The notes: generated from the sequence alone by a model not told the origin. A DNA stretch of 64,000 nucleotides from Capra hircus (GCF_001704415.2 NC_030836.1:29362001-29426000), one strand, 5' to 3'; counted from the stretch's first letter, positions 1 to 10,889 are shown. Numbers and translations: made by a program.

Positions 1-1258
1 CCAGGTGGATTGTGGGAAGTCATAGATGGACGCCTTCCCATCAGAAGGTGAAGAATGAGTCACAGTCAACACAGAGAGAGAGGCGTGCATCCTCTCCTAT
101 GCAGGGAGGCCACAGGAGCGCATGACTCACAGCATGGGACGTGGTTCCAGAGAGAGTGAACACGAAGGTGTATGCTGCCTCATGCATGGGCACACATGTG
201 TGTACACACACATACACACCTGTAGCCTAAGTAGCCGCATTTCCAACCAGGGTGAATTTATCAAGGGAAAACCTCATCGGTCCACATGACAGCCTCCGTC
301 ACTTTCCATGTTGGTGTAAACTGAGGTCACTCCCCAGGGATGAAGTTACTTTTGACATCAGAGAAAAAGAGAAAGGAAACAAAGACATTTCTGACTGTGC
401 CCGGCCCGGGCGGCATCCCCTCCACGTCAAGACACAATTTTACAAAACTCAGATTCTCTGGTCCGCAGTGGCCTCCTCCTTGCCCCTTCCCCAGATCTCA
501 CCCCATCTGTCTGCCTCATCTCTCCAGACATCCCAGTCTGACGACAAAAGCCCAGGGCAGGCCTGCGGAGGGAGGCAGCAGGTGGAGGCGGCCAGGGTCG
601 GAGAGAGAAGGGCAGAGGCATAGCTCTCCAAGCGATGCTTGCACAAGTGGGACGTGGAGTTGGCAGGTTGTAGCGGGAGATGGGAGTGCAGGCTCCATTC
701 CTAAGGGAGCCACATTCGCTTTTCCCCTTTCAGAGTCGGCAGGCAGTAAAAGAAAATTGCAGGGATGGGGAAATAATGAGAAAGGCTCTTTGTTTTTCCC
801 CTTCGTCCGAACTCCTAGCTCATCAAACCTTGGAAATGCGCGCTGCAAATGGCTGTGCCTGTTTTATTGCTTATTTATGGGAATCTATTTAAAGCGAATG
901 GCACTTTCCCATTGTATCCCAGCGAGCATGTGCGGGGTTGTGTCTCCCCTGGCGGCGGGGCTGTCTGGACTGGGGATTCTGTCTTGTTGTGTCAGCATCG
1001 CGCTCCATGACATTTAAAAGTGGGGAAGGGAAATACTGAAGAGAAAGCATGGGGAGTGTGAAGTGTGATTGTTCAGATCTCCGTCAGCTCCGGGTGGGCG
1101 CCGGGAAGGCTGCTTTGAGGGCAGATTTGGGGGCAGCGAGTAGCCTTCCAACAGAAATGGATCGGCTTGGGGGGATTAATGAACGATGGGATGCCATTTC
1201 AAGTCTTTAGTTTTATTCTGGTTTTAGTCTAAGCAACAGGACCCTAGGACTGTTACCT
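1..1258. other. Unique non-coding DNA
   Basis: No repeat or gene recognised. A short CA/TG-rich stretch sits near 188-222. The part from about 805 to 1015 is listed separately. A 225-codon open frame (340-1017) crosses the region but shows no protein family signature. Confidence 0.5.
805..1015. other. Candidate conserved non-coding block
   Basis: Repeat-free stretch mixing AT-rich words (TTATTTATGGGAATC, ATTTAAAGCG) with isolated CpGs such as GCGCGCTG. This resembles mammalian conserved non-coding elements. Conservation is inferred, not tested. Confidence 0.25.
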
Positions 1259-1269
1259 AGCTACCTTTT

Positions 1270-1439
1270 CTCTCTTTTTTTTAAAGACTTTTTTTGGGGG
1301 GATATGCACCAATTATTATTATTATTTTTGATCTGGCCTCAGGGCATGTGGGATCATCGCTACCCAACTAGGGATTGAACCCACACCCCCTGCATTGGAA
1401 GGCAAAGTCTTAACCACTGAACCACCAGGGAAGCCCCCC
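1270..1439 (-). repeat. CHR-type tRNA-derived SINE
   Basis: Read on the minus strand it has the CHR head (GGGAAGCC... reading 'ccaccagggaagcc' on plus), the box-B-like 'agggattgaaccc' region and a T-rich left end that is the A-rich tail. It is flanked by near-perfect 11-bp duplications at 1259-1269 and 1440-1450 (agctacctttt/agccacctttt), which fix its ends. Confidence 0.85.
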
Positions 1440-1590
1440 AGCCACCTTTTTTTAAACTTTGAGAATTTTTTTAAAACACAGAGCTGTTGTTAGTCATCCT
1501 GGTGATGGAGGCTTATTGTATATGCGAAATCTTAGCTGGTACAGGGCAGAGGCTTACTAAGTGCAAAATTTCCCTTCTAAGGATGGCTGG

Positions 1591-1810
1591 TGGGGAATCC
1601 CATGGCTTAGTGGTGAAGAATCCGCCTGCCAATGTAAGAGATGCGGGTTTGATCCCTGGGTTGGGAAGATCTCCTGGAGAAGGAAATGGAAATCCACTCC
1701 AGCGTTCTTGCCTGGGAAATTTCATGGACAGAGGATCTTGTGGGCTACAGTCCATGAGATCGAAGAGCTGGACACGACTGAGCAATTGAACAACAACAGT
1801 GACAACAAGG
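1591..1810 (+). repeat. Bov-tA SINE
   Basis: tRNA-like head followed by the Bov-A body (CCACTCCAGCGTTCTTGCC, GGGCTACAGTCCATGAGA) and the BovB-derived 3' tail GACACGACTGAGCAA. A perfect 11-bp target duplication, aggatggctgg, lies at 1580-1590 and 1811-1821. Confidence 0.93.
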
Positions 1811-1821
1811 AGGATGGCTGG

Positions 1822-2204
1822 AAGAGAGTTCAGCTTTTGACCCCACCTCATCTCCTGCCGTGGACTCCCAGAAGGAGGGGATTGCTTTGCTTGGAAGATC
1901 AGGTTCGAGGTTCCCTGTGCCCAGAATGCTCTGGGTGGGAGATCAGCAACCAATAGCCAGATCTGGTCACGGTCAGTTTTTGTAAATAAATCTGTATTGG
2001 GATACTGTCATGCCTGTCTGTTTGGGTTCTATTTGTGGTGCTTTCCTGCTGCAAAGGCCGAGTTGGGTATTTCTGAGCGAGACAGTAGAGTCCATGGAAC
2101 TAAAAATATTAACAGTCTGGCCTTTTACAGAGGAAATTTGCCACCCCCTGCTCTTACTCATCCTTACTTTTGGGGCTTCTCCTATCTGCGTGGTCAGAGG
2201 ACTC
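1822..2204. other. Unique DNA, nothing recognised
   Basis: No repeat, gene or clear motif seen. Confidence 0.4.
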
Positions 2205-2315
2205 ATGCAGCTGGGAGGGGTCTGAAGCTCAGAGAGAGAAAGTGATCCATCCAGGATCACAGAGTTAGTGTCTGCCTTAGAACCGCAATCAGCTTTCCTG
2301 ATTCGGCCCAGTGGT
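2205..2315 (-). repeat. MIR SINE remnant
   Basis: Antisense MIR core: 'gctcagagagagaaagtgatcc', 'atcacagagttagtg' and 'agaaccgcaatc' follow the order seen in MIR. Heavily diverged. Confidence 0.65.
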
Positions 2316-2825
2316 TTCATTAACTGATGGTCTCATTGCACAGAGACTCCCAAAGCCATTGGGATTCGCTCTGTGAGTTTCTGAGTCATGTGGCAACTTG
2401 ATTTCTATTTGGCTGGTAACTCTGGCACTGGTGCCTCCTTCCCCAAGACTCCATCCTCTAGACCAACCCTCAAGGTGCCCCCATCTCTGCAGGCTCAGTA
2501 AACACTTCCAGAGATGCTGATGCCCCTGAGTACGTGACCCTCCAGCTGTGCTGGCCTCTGCTCACCCTCCAGGTGGGACTCAGAGAACTCTGATAGGGCC
2601 CAGCCAGCTCCTTGGTGTGGGGTCTCTCCGTCCGCGTGTCTGCGTGCCACTGCCTGTCTGGGGCTTCCGTGTCCCTGAGGCTCTGCGGCTCTACATGAAG
2701 AGGCTGGGATAGAGACCAAGAGGTGAAGGGAGCAGGGACAGGAAGCCTGACTCCTAGAGAATCCTGCTTTTCCTATGGAGTATCACACTCCTGGGAGACT
2801 TCATTTTGGTATCAGTATAAACATT
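2316..2825. other. Unique DNA, nothing recognised
   Basis: Moderately GC-rich, no repeat or gene recognised. Confidence 0.4.
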
Positions 2826-3290
2826 CTATTTATTTTTTAAATTAATTTTTACTAGCGTATAGTTGCTTTACAATGTTGCTGTAGTTTCTGCTGTACAGAA
2901 AACAGAATCAGCCATGCGTACACCTATATCTCCTCTTTTTTGGATTTCCTTCCCATTAATGTCATCACAGAGCATTGAGTTGAGGTCCCTGAGCCATACA
3001 GTCTGTTCTCATTGGTTATGTATTTTACACATAGTATCAATACAGTATATACACCAATTTCAATCTCCTAATTCATCCCCCCACTTGCTCCCCGCCGCCC
3101 CCGCTTAGTGTCTGTACCTTTGCTCTCTGTATCTGTGTCTCTATTTCTGTTTTGTAAATAAGATCATCTGTTTCATTTTTTCTCGATTCCACATCCATGT
3201 GTTAATACACAATATTTGTTTTTCTCTTTCTGGACTTATCGTCACTCTGTATGATGGTCTCTAGGTCTTTTCACACTGGGAGACATCATT
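2826..3290 (-). mobile_element. L1 LINE 3' fragment
   Basis: Antisense L1 3' end: 'gtagtttctgctgtacagaa', 'tttggatttccttcccatta' and 'gagcattgagttgaggtccc' are the ruminant L1 3'-UTR words, followed by 'ataagatcatctgtttcatt' and 'ggtctctaggtcttttcaca' from just upstream. Truncated; no reading frame left. Confidence 0.85.
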
Positions 3291-3439
3291 TTTTAATTTG
3301 TTTTTGGCGGGAAAGGAGTGAGGTTACCTCTAATTCATAGTAACACCTCCAATTCCTTGGCACAGTTGCCTCCTCAGCTACTTTGCCTAAGAAAGTCTCA
3401 ATAGCATAAAGCTTTCTTCTCGATTAATTTGTCCTTATC

Positions 3440-3770
3440 TTTCTCCCCATCCCCTACCCTCCCCCTAGAACTTGATCTTCCTTTGAGCTCCTAGCTCAGT
3501 TAATGGCAACATAATCCATCCAGTATCTTCTACCATAAATTCCGAGTTATCCTCCATGCCTTCTTTCCACTCCATCATTCCCAACTTTCAGTCAGTTCTG
3601 GATCCTGCCTCCACCTCCACAGCCTTAGACCAGGCACCGCTTGGCCTCCGGACCTGCCTTCTGACAGATCTCCCTGACTCCAGACTGGGTCTCCCTCTGG
3701 CCCTCCTCCACACACTGCCAGCCTCGGGGCCCAACACAGCCTGTAAGGGCTCCACTGTGCCACTTCCTCT
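3440..3770 (+). repeat. L2 LINE fragment
   Basis: Sense L2 words: 'cagttaatggcaacataatc', 'ccgagttatcctccatgcc', 'gatctccctgactccagac'. Old and diverged. A MIR follows directly. Confidence 0.55.
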
Positions 3771-3895
3771 CTAGACCAGTTACTCACCCTCCCAGAGCCT
3801 CAGTTTCTTCGTCTGTATAATGGAGACAGTGATGTCTACCTAAGGGCCGCCCCAAGGATTAAGTGGTATAATATATGTGAAAGTGCGGAATAAAA
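3771..3895 (+). repeat. MIR SINE
   Basis: Sense MIR core: 'gagcctcagtttcttcgtct', 'gtataatggagacagtgatg' and 'ggattaagtggtataatata'. Confidence 0.8.
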
Positions 3896-4224
3896 AAATT
3901 GCACTGAAGAAGTGCCACCTGATTCCTCTCAGCCCTGCCAGACACGCCTGCTGCCCCTGTGCCCAGCTGCCCACCCTCACCCCTCTCCCTCGCCTGCTGG
4001 CCTCTGCTCATCATTGGCTGCTGCTCCAGGCCACGCCTCCCTAGCCCCTTGTGAAGGCTCAGTCACCCCTTCCGCCTGGCTCACGGCCCTCCTCATTTAC
4101 CGCTGTAACTGTTCACACGCTTGTTTATCTAGAAGATGACAGGACTGCTAGAGGACGGCTTGCAGACCACTGTGTTCCCAGGGACAAGGGAATGCCATGG
4201 AGCCCACTGGCCTGGGAGCCAGAG
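3896..4224. other. Unique DNA, nothing recognised
   Basis: C-rich, no repeat or gene recognised. Confidence 0.4.
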
Positions 4225-4470
4225 ATCCAGGGTCGGGCACTACACCTCTGATTTGGGCAAGTCCTTCAACCTCCTGGAACCTAGTTTCTCATCTAAAATG
4301 TGAAGACAATAATTCCCACTTGGCAAACACCTTCTGCAGGCCCTGACTCTGAGCAGACATTGAGTGAAGCTGGTTCTCTCCCATTTTGCTGGTGGTGTTA
4401 AGTCCTGCTTGAGGACTCTGCTGGAATACAGTAGCTGCCCGAGTGCTCTGTGTTGAATGAATGAATGGAT
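4225..4470 (+). repeat. MIR SINE remnant
   Basis: Sense MIR: 'gggcaagtccttcaacctcc', 'ctagtttctcatctaaaatg', then after a diverged middle the 3' end 'acagtagctgcccgagtgct' and 'ttgaatgaatgaatgg'. Confidence 0.6.
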
Positions 4471-4939
4471 CGGTGAATCGAGAGTGAGTGTGAATGAGGC
4501 TCTGGGATCTAAAGCCTTGGGCTCATAAGGAGTCAGATTTGGACCCATCCCAACAACCTGAGCTCAGGTGTAACCGGATGGAAGAGAACACACGTGCTTT
4601 CCTCCCCCTCCAAGACAGGGATTCATCCGTAGATTCATTCAGCTCCACTGCCCTGGGATCCCTGCTTCTCCCTGGGCTTTGGCGTAGGTCCCATGGCAGG
4701 AAGCATGCTCCAAGTCACTCTGATCACCTTCCTGGTGTTTCCTATTCGATAGTGTCCCGCTCAGCCTACCAAGAAGCAACCTCACTCTTGATGGACGTGT
4801 TTGGCTCTCTGCTGGGGGATGAGGGAAGCAGGAGGAAGGGAGAGTGAAGGAGGAAGAGATTGGAAGTGACAGGGAGGGAGAGAGCGGGAGCCGGGAGGAG
4901 AAGACGGGGAATGCTGGCGAAGTCGGAGCAAACGCAAAG
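4471..4939. other. Unique DNA with purine-rich patch
   Basis: About 4795-4920 is GA-rich (gaagcaggaggaagggagag and similar) and probably low-complexity. Nothing else recognised. Confidence 0.5.
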
Positions 4940-5235
4940 TCAAGCACAATAATAATTTGGGCAAAATGGCAAATGGCACAGCTGAGGAGGAAATAGCATT
5001 GTGAATGTAAAAACTCCTAAATGGAGCGCAGATGGGAGGGAAAAGTGTAATCTTCTGGAAAAGCCTCTAATTGTCTGCCCACACTAATAATTTCGGCAAA
5101 CGCTCCCTCTCTCCCTCCTGCGTATAATTACAGCATTCCATCTGTCTATCAGCAGGTTTTTTACTGTGCCTTACTGCTACCGCGCTCTCAGCCTCACAGA
5201 GAGATGAGGGTTGTTTGAAGATTTAAGAATCCTTC
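4940..5235. other. Candidate conserved non-coding block
   Basis: Repeat-free block. Contains TCTAATTGTC, GTATAATTACAGC and the pair AATAATTTGGGCAAA (4951) / AATAATTTCGGCAAA (5086), a 15-base direct repeat with one mismatch about 135 bp apart. The pattern suggests an enhancer with homeodomain-type sites; conservation not tested. Confidence 0.35.
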
Positions 5236-5565
5236 TGACACATATCCCCAAGAAAAGACACTCAGGAGAGACAAATCCATCTCCTAGGCCTGCTAAGACT
5301 CTGCTTTTAAAAATCCTGTAATCTCTCCAAACGCCATGATGGAATCAAAAGGAGGCGAGACCACACCGTATCCCCACTTTGGGTGTCCTCCTCTGTGGGC
5401 TTGTCTTGGTGGGTGAGCCCTGGGCAGATGAGAAGGGGCTGGTGGAGACCTGGGCCTCCGTGTCCTGAACGAAGGTGACAGGCCATGAGATCATCTGCTC
5501 AGGGCTATCCCTCCAGTGGGATGGTTTTGGTCACTGGCTTCTGTACAGTGTTACGAGCCTCCTTT

Positions 5566-5812
5566 CATATTTCTTCAGGCACTCTATCAGATCTAACCCA
5601 TTGAATCTATTTGTCTATTCCCTGATGCTGGGAAAGATTGCGGGCAGGAAGAGAAGGGGGCGACAGAGGATGAGATGGCTGGATGGTATCACTGACTTGA
5701 TGGACATGAGTTTAACAAACTCCAGGAGATAGTGAAGGACAGGGAAGCCTGGCATGCTATAGTCCATGGGGCTGCAAAGAGTCAGACATGACTGAGCAAC
5801 TGAACAACAACA
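5566..5812 (+). mobile_element. BovB LINE 3' end with inverted 5' segment
   Basis: From about 5620 the plus strand carries the BovB 3' end: 'cctgatgctgggaaagattg', 'gatgagatggctggatggta', then the tail 'agagtcagacatgactgagc', encoding the GRKRRGRQRMRWLDGI motif of the RT C-terminus. The preceding 5566-5618 ('ttcttcaggcactctatcag', 'ttgaatctatttgtc') is BovB endonuclease-region sequence in the opposite orientation. This is a 5' inversion. Confidence 0.8.
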
Positions 5813-6222
5813 ATCCCTTTGGTGTGTCTTGAGAACTAGAGCAAGGGATCTGCAGCATGAAGAGGAAGAGGAATCCAAATGGAAAGGGGAAAGCTGAGCG
5901 GGAGGGGCTGGGAGTGTCAGTGGCCTAAGGCATTGGTCTGGAAGCCACAGCTCTGCCTGTCTGGGGAATTCCGCCCAGTGTCCTGGGCTCTGAGCAACTT
6001 CAGCTGCCACTGGCTCCTCTCCACTCTCTGGCAGGGAGCCCCAGAGAGGACAGGTGGCCTCCAGCATGGAATCCAGCAGGAAAGGCTCTGGCATTTCCGC
6101 CCACTGCTGCCTCTTCATGGCCAGGAAGCAGAGCACTTCCTGAGCCCTTGCTCCTTAGACAGGAGAATGAGAGGGCTGTGGCCCTAGGATGCTGTGTAGG
6201 AAGGTGCCCGTCCATCAGTCAG
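5813..6222. other. Unique DNA, nothing recognised
   Basis: No repeat or gene recognised. Confidence 0.4.
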
Positions 6223-6415
6223 CTTTTGTTGTTGTTCAGGTGGTAAGTCATGTTCGACTCATTTCGACCCCGTGGGCTGCAGCATACCAGGCTTCCCTGT
6301 CCTTCACCATCTCCCAGAGTTTGCCCATGTTCATGTCCATTGACTCGGGGATGCCATTCAACCATCTCATCCTCTGTTACCCTCTTCTCCTTCTGCCTTC
6401 AATCTTTCCCAGATT
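6223..6415 (-). mobile_element. BovB LINE 3' fragment
   Basis: Antisense BovB 3' end: 'gtcatgttcgactcatttcg', 'catcctctgttaccctcttc', 'tgccttcaatctttcccag'. Same segment as 5620-5812 but opposite strand, about 400 bp away. Confidence 0.85.
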
Positions 6416-6865
6416 TCCCAGTAATTTTACCTCCACGTGAAAAAAAAAATCACACTCTAATTCACCTTCCTTCCAATAAACAGTTCCATTTCTGGTTGTC
6501 AGGAGAGGTAGGATGGGTGGAAGGGGGAGTGAGGCCAGCACCCTGAGTGACTCCTGAAGCCTGGGAAGTGGTGCAGGGAGCCACTGGGGAGTGACAGCCA
6601 CACGCAGACGGGGCCAGGGGAACCTCCTGGGGAGGCGCCGATGGAGCAGCCAGAGCCCCTCCCCCAACTCATCCGCACACATCCAGGATCACAGCCACAC
6701 CTTCCCCAGGATGGCTGAGTGAATGAAGAAAGTACTTTACTTGCAAACACTGAACCGTGCCCACAAGGTGCTACAAAAGAGGAATAAGACACACTTCCCG
6801 TTCTCCAGGGCAGTGATGATCCACAGAAATATAACACGTCTCAGGTGGAACTTTTAAATGTCCTA
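6416..6865. other. Unique DNA, nothing recognised
   Basis: Short A run near 6440. No repeat or gene recognised. Confidence 0.4.
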
Positions 6866-7070
6866 ATACAGGTGGCACTAGTAAAGAACCTGACCAGGAG
6901 ACGTAAGAGACGTGGGTTTGATCCCTGGGTCAGGAACATCCCCTGGAGGAGGGCATGGCCATCCACTCCAGCATTCTTGCCTGGAGAATCCCATGGACAG
7001 AGAAGCCTGGTGGGCTACAGTCCATAGGGTTGCAAAGAGTCTGACATGACTGAAGCGACTTAGCAGTAGC
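6866..7070 (+). repeat. Bov-tA SINE
   Basis: Diverged tRNA-like head ('gtgggtttgatccctgggtc'), then 'cattcttgcctggagaatcc', 'ggtgggctacagtccatagg' and the tail 'gactgaagcgacttagcag'. Confidence 0.92.
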
Positions 7071-7359
7071 CATGGTAAACAAAAATATGAAGTCTATGTT
7101 AGTATTATGTATTATTTCAGCTAATACAGTCAACATGTGATTATGGTGAAAATTATTAAATAAGCATTTTACTTATCTTAGAATCTGGTAAGTGTCTCTG
7201 CACCTATAGCACCATCTCCGTGTAGACTGGCCACAGCTTACCGGTCACAGGTGGCTGGTGGTGACTGTATTGAGCAGATGCAGAGCTTATGAAGGAGAGA
7301 AAAATGTATGCCTAAGAATGATATAATATGTGCATGATAATTATTGTTATTTAATCTCC
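7071..7359. other. AT-rich unique DNA
   Basis: Nothing recognised beyond AT-rich composition. Confidence 0.4.
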
Positions 7360-7530
7360 AACAATCATTTGCTAAAAACTTTCACATATGTGAGCGCATT
7401 TGATATTCTTGGCAATTTTATGACTGAGACAATCAATGTTACTATTTTTTTTTTAAACAGATGAGTGAAAATGAGAATCAGAGCCAAAGCAACTTGTGGC
7501 CTGACAGCAGTAAGTTAGCAAGCTTCTCCT
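7360..7530 (-). repeat. MIR SINE
   Basis: Antisense MIR with 'tcacatatgtgagcgcattt', 'aacagatgagtgaaaatgag' and 'agagccaaagcaacttg'. Interrupted by a T run at 7445. Confidence 0.6.
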
Positions 7531-7908
7531 CTTCTTTCTTAAACAGGCATATCTTAGGAATGACCCGGTATGGCTCATCGGAGGAGGAGTGGCATCCCAC
7601 CAGGTCTCGCCAGAGGGGCGCCACGTTGCCAAGAGAGATGGATGAGGGTGGTTGTGGGGGAGGGCGGGGGAGGTTTCTCACTGGAGGAGAAGCCAGGATC
7701 AAAGTAGAGCAGGAAATTACAAGCTCCACGTGGAGCGGGGTGGTGGCCCCTTTCCCTGAAGACCCAGCCAAGGGTGAGTGAGTAGTTGAAGACATGGCTG
7801 CAAAGGCCACTTGGACCTGGGGCTGGAAGGCTCTGGATGCAGAGGGCTCTGCACTTCCCTGAGAAAGTGGTGTAGACGCCCTCATTCACCAAACATTTGC
7901 TGAGCACG
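7531..7908. other. Unique DNA, nothing recognised
   Basis: A 291-codon minus-strand frame covers this region, but it runs through the neighbouring Bov-tA and is not credible. Confidence 0.4.
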
Positions 7909-7920
7909 TAAGATGCTAGA

Positions 7921-8138
7921 AGGCTTCCTTGGTGGCTCAGTGGTAAAGAATCTGCCTGCAATGCAGGGGACGTGTGGGAGACAGGGGTTTGGTCCCTGGA
8001 TGGGGAAAATCCCCTGGAGGAGAAAATGGCAACCCACTCCAGTATTTGTGCCTGGAAGATTCCATGGACAGAGGAGCCTGGTGGGCTACAGTCCATGGGG
8101 TCACAAAGAGTCAGATATGAGTGAGCACACACACACAT
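7921..8138 (+). repeat. Bov-tA SINE
   Basis: Full-length: head 'ggcttccttggtggctcagt', body 'ggagcctggtgggctacagt', tail with a short CA run. Target duplication of 12 bp with one mismatch at 7909-7920 and 8139-8150 (taagatgctaga/taagatggtaga). Confidence 0.95.
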
Positions 8139-8150
8139 TAAGATGGTAGA

Positions 8151-8711
8151 ATGGTTCTGAATGGGGGGAACGGACCGGCTGAATCTTTGCCTCAGGTCAC
8201 GTGGTCTCCTGGGGTCACATCGGTGGATGGCTCCGGGAGAAAAGGGGCAGAAGGAGAAGCAGAGAAGCCTATGGATGAGTGTTAGGTCTGAAGCCGTGCA
8301 GGGTGCAAACAGATGGAGGTCACTGCGGTGAATTAGAGGATGCAGGAAGCAGGAGCTGTCGGACTTGACTTTCCAGATTTTGAGCTCAAATAACAGAAAG
8401 AACCGTACTCCCATAAACAGAAGCAGGGCGGCCCTAATAGGTACAATCACTGCCTGGACTCTGCAGGGGGCCAGAAGCAGGAGGATGGGACCAGAAACAG
8501 GTTACTACTCCCTTTCCGCCTACAATTTCTAGAGTCTAAGGGAAATCATTTGGAAATCTTACTTGACGATAATTTAGAGCCGTGTATCTGGAATGAGGTG
8601 GCGTTCATTTCCTGTTGGAATCAGTGAAAAGGATACCTTGGCTCACCCCCTCCTCCTCCCTCCTTCCCTTGCTCTAAGGCACCTGCCGACCCCTGAGGGA
8701 GAAGACTACCC
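8151..8711. other. Unique DNA, nothing recognised
   Basis: No repeat or gene recognised. Confidence 0.4.
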
Positions 8712-9020
8712 TCAGCCCTCCATATCCATGGCATCTATGGAGTGAACCAAGCATGGATTGAAAACATTTGGAAAAAAAAATTCTAGAAAGTTTCAAAAAG
8801 CAAAACCTGAATTTGCTGTGTGCTGGCAACTATTTATATAGCAGTTACAGTGCATTATGTATCATCAATAATCTAGAGATGATTTAAAGCATATGGGAGA
8901 ATGTGAACAAGTTACACGCCAACACAACATCATTTAACACAAGGGGCTTGAGCATCTTGAATTTTGGTATCCTTGTGGTTCCTAGAAGTAATGCCCTGAG
9001 GATATGGAGGAATGACTGTA
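8712..9020 (+). mobile_element. MER2 (Tigger-type) DNA transposon remnant
   Basis: Starts 'cagccctccatatccatggc' and ends with the inverted 'ggatatggaggaatgactg', giving matching terminal repeats. Internal words 'ctagagatgatttaaagcat' and 'tagaaagtttcaaaaagcaa' are typical of MER2. Non-autonomous; no transposase. Confidence 0.85.
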
Positions 9021-9079
9021 TATGGACTCTTGGCAGCTCCCTCCCCTCCACCTTTCTCACTGGCATTTCAGCTAATGAG

Positions 9080-9190
9080 TGTGTATAACCCCAACCTCAT
9101 AATTCATCCATAGAATAGGGCTAATAGTCGTAGGACTGATTTGAGAATCAAAGGAGAACCTGCATGTGAGAGGCTGTGCAGACTTGGGAG
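9080..9190 (+). repeat. MIR SINE remnant
   Basis: Diverged sense MIR: 'aattcatccatagaataggg', 'gatttgagaatcaaaggaga', 'tgcatgtgagaggctgtgc'. Confidence 0.5.
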
Positions 9191-9327
9191 CTGCTGGCTG
9201 GCTGCAGTCTTTCCATCTTGCAGGATGAATGGTGCCTGGCCAGAACACCACCACTTTCTACACCTCTGATTTCTTGCCAGCGTCCTGCTCCTTCTTGCCT
9301 CAGAGATTTTGTCCATGTTCTTCCTTT

Positions 9328-9484
9328 AAAAAAATATTTATTTATTTGGCTATGCCGAGTCTTGGTTGCAGCATGCAGACTCTTAGTTGAGGCATGTGGA
9401 ATCCAATTTCCTGACCAGGCATCGAACCTGGGCCCCCTGCATTGGCAGCATGAAGCCTCAGGCTCTGGACCACCAGGGAAGTCC
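9328..9484 (-). repeat. CHR-type SINE
   Basis: Antisense CHR: 'tttatttatttggctatgcc', 'tcgaacctgggccccctgca', 'ggaccaccagggaagtccc'. Target duplication of 15 bp with one mismatch at 9313-9327 and 9485-9499 (ccatgttcttccttt/ccatgctcttccttt). Confidence 0.92.
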
Positions 9485-9704
9485 CCATGCTCTTCCTTTT
9501 CTCAGCAATATCTTCCCCGACCATTTTTGTTGTTTGCTACCTCTCATTTTTCCTCAAAAATCAGCTCAAAGTCCCTTCTGTTAAAACTTTCTAGATCCTC
9601 CCTTATTCAACAGTTACTGTCAGAGCATCGTGTTTTTTCATTTACTAAAATTTGTTATGTTATGGGATTCTAACAACTTATGTGTCCATATTCATCCCTA
9701 GGCT

Positions 9705-9830
9705 GTGAACTCAAGAGCAGGAAAACATGTCTTATTTGTTTATCTTACTGTTGCTTAGCATCGCACTGTCCAGACCTGATACGGCGATGGCACACTTTAG
9801 CTGCTCAGGAAATGCAGAATAAATGAAAGA
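9705..9830 (+). repeat. L2 LINE 3' end
   Basis: Sense L2 3' end: 'aggctgtgaactcaagagca', 'tgtcttatttgtttatctta', ending 'agaataaatgaaagaagag'. Confidence 0.65.
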
Positions 9831-10192
9831 AGAGTGTCAGAGCCACATGTTAAAGGCACTGTTCCAAGAGGATGGAGCTGAAAGTAGACGTCTTGAATCC
9901 AAGGTCCTCAAACCACCCTTACATGGTCCTTATGAAGGAACACGGGTTATAGGCAAGATCCCTACACATCACCCTATTCCAGCTCCAAGGGTCAGCAGAG
10001 TATCCCACAGGAACCTGAAAATGTTCAGATTCCAGAGAGGGTGGGTCAGTGAGTGAAGGATACCCTCCCACCACTCAGGCTGCAGTGAGGTCACCTGCAG
10101 AGGGGCCTTCTACCCTTAGCTCCCAGGACTCTCCCATTCAGACTTACTTCCTCTTCCTCACAGTCTCTTTCTTTCCTGGTCTTCCCCCTCTC
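9831..10192. other. Unique DNA, nothing recognised
   Basis: No repeat or gene recognised. Confidence 0.4.
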
Positions 10193-10351
10193 TTTTAATC
10201 TTTACTTATTTGGTGGCACCAGATCTTAGATCTTCTGACATGCAAACTCTTAGTTGCAGGATGTGGGATCTAGTTCCCTGACCAGGGATTGAACACAGAC
10301 CCACTGCGTTGCCTTAACCAGAGTCTTAACCACTGGACCACCAGGGAAGTC
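10193..10351 (-). repeat. CHR-type SINE
   Basis: Antisense CHR: 'ttacttatttggtggcacca', 'ccctgaccagggattgaaca', 'ccactggaccaccagggaag'. Confidence 0.9.
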
Positions 10352-10889
10352 TTGCTCCTTTCTTCTTAAGAACTTAGAAAGTTTCTCCAAGCAGTAGGGC
10401 TGGCAAACAATGGGAGATTCTGGCATCGTGCTACACGTACCATGATCGCCCTTTATTAACTTCTTCCTCTGTCCTTGAACCAAGCTGGGGGTGTGCTGGC
10501 CCTTTTGCTGGGCCAAGGTCCTCCCCTGCTGGGACCCTCCCCTGAGTGGACCTGCAGGGTGTTATTCTTGGAGGGCTGGGGTCTGGGCCTCAAGAAGTGC
10601 CCAGGAGCTCCAAGGGGCCAGGTCTTATCTGTCTGCGAGGTTCATATCACTGTTCACTACATAAAAATCTCTTCTCCTGCAACCTCCTCAGCCCCACAGT
10701 GTCCAAACAGGCCTCAGCGGGTGATGGGCTAACATCTCCTTGAGGTCTTCACAGGCAGAGTGGTCATCCCCAACCTTCCCCAGCGTGGTTCCACTAATGA
10801 GCTGAGTCCCTTTAAACCCAGCCCCTGCCTCGATCCTTCCCAGCAACTCTTTGCTTTGTGTCTGGTCATGTAGACAAAGCCCCGAATCA
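10352..10889. other. Unique DNA, nothing recognised
   Basis: No repeat or gene recognised. Confidence 0.4.

Noticed and set aside
340..1017. 225-codon plus-strand open frame as a gene
   Set aside because: No domain, no Kozak or splice context, and other frames are open in the same GC-rich DNA.
1381..1438. tRNA gene suggested by box-B-like sequence
   Set aside because: These are tRNA-derived SINE heads (CHR and Bov-tA); the cloverleaf is not intact in any copy examined.
7575..8450. 291-codon minus-strand open frame, the longest in the window
   Set aside because: It reads straight through an antisense Bov-tA SINE and unique flanks; Bov-tA often lacks stops in this frame.
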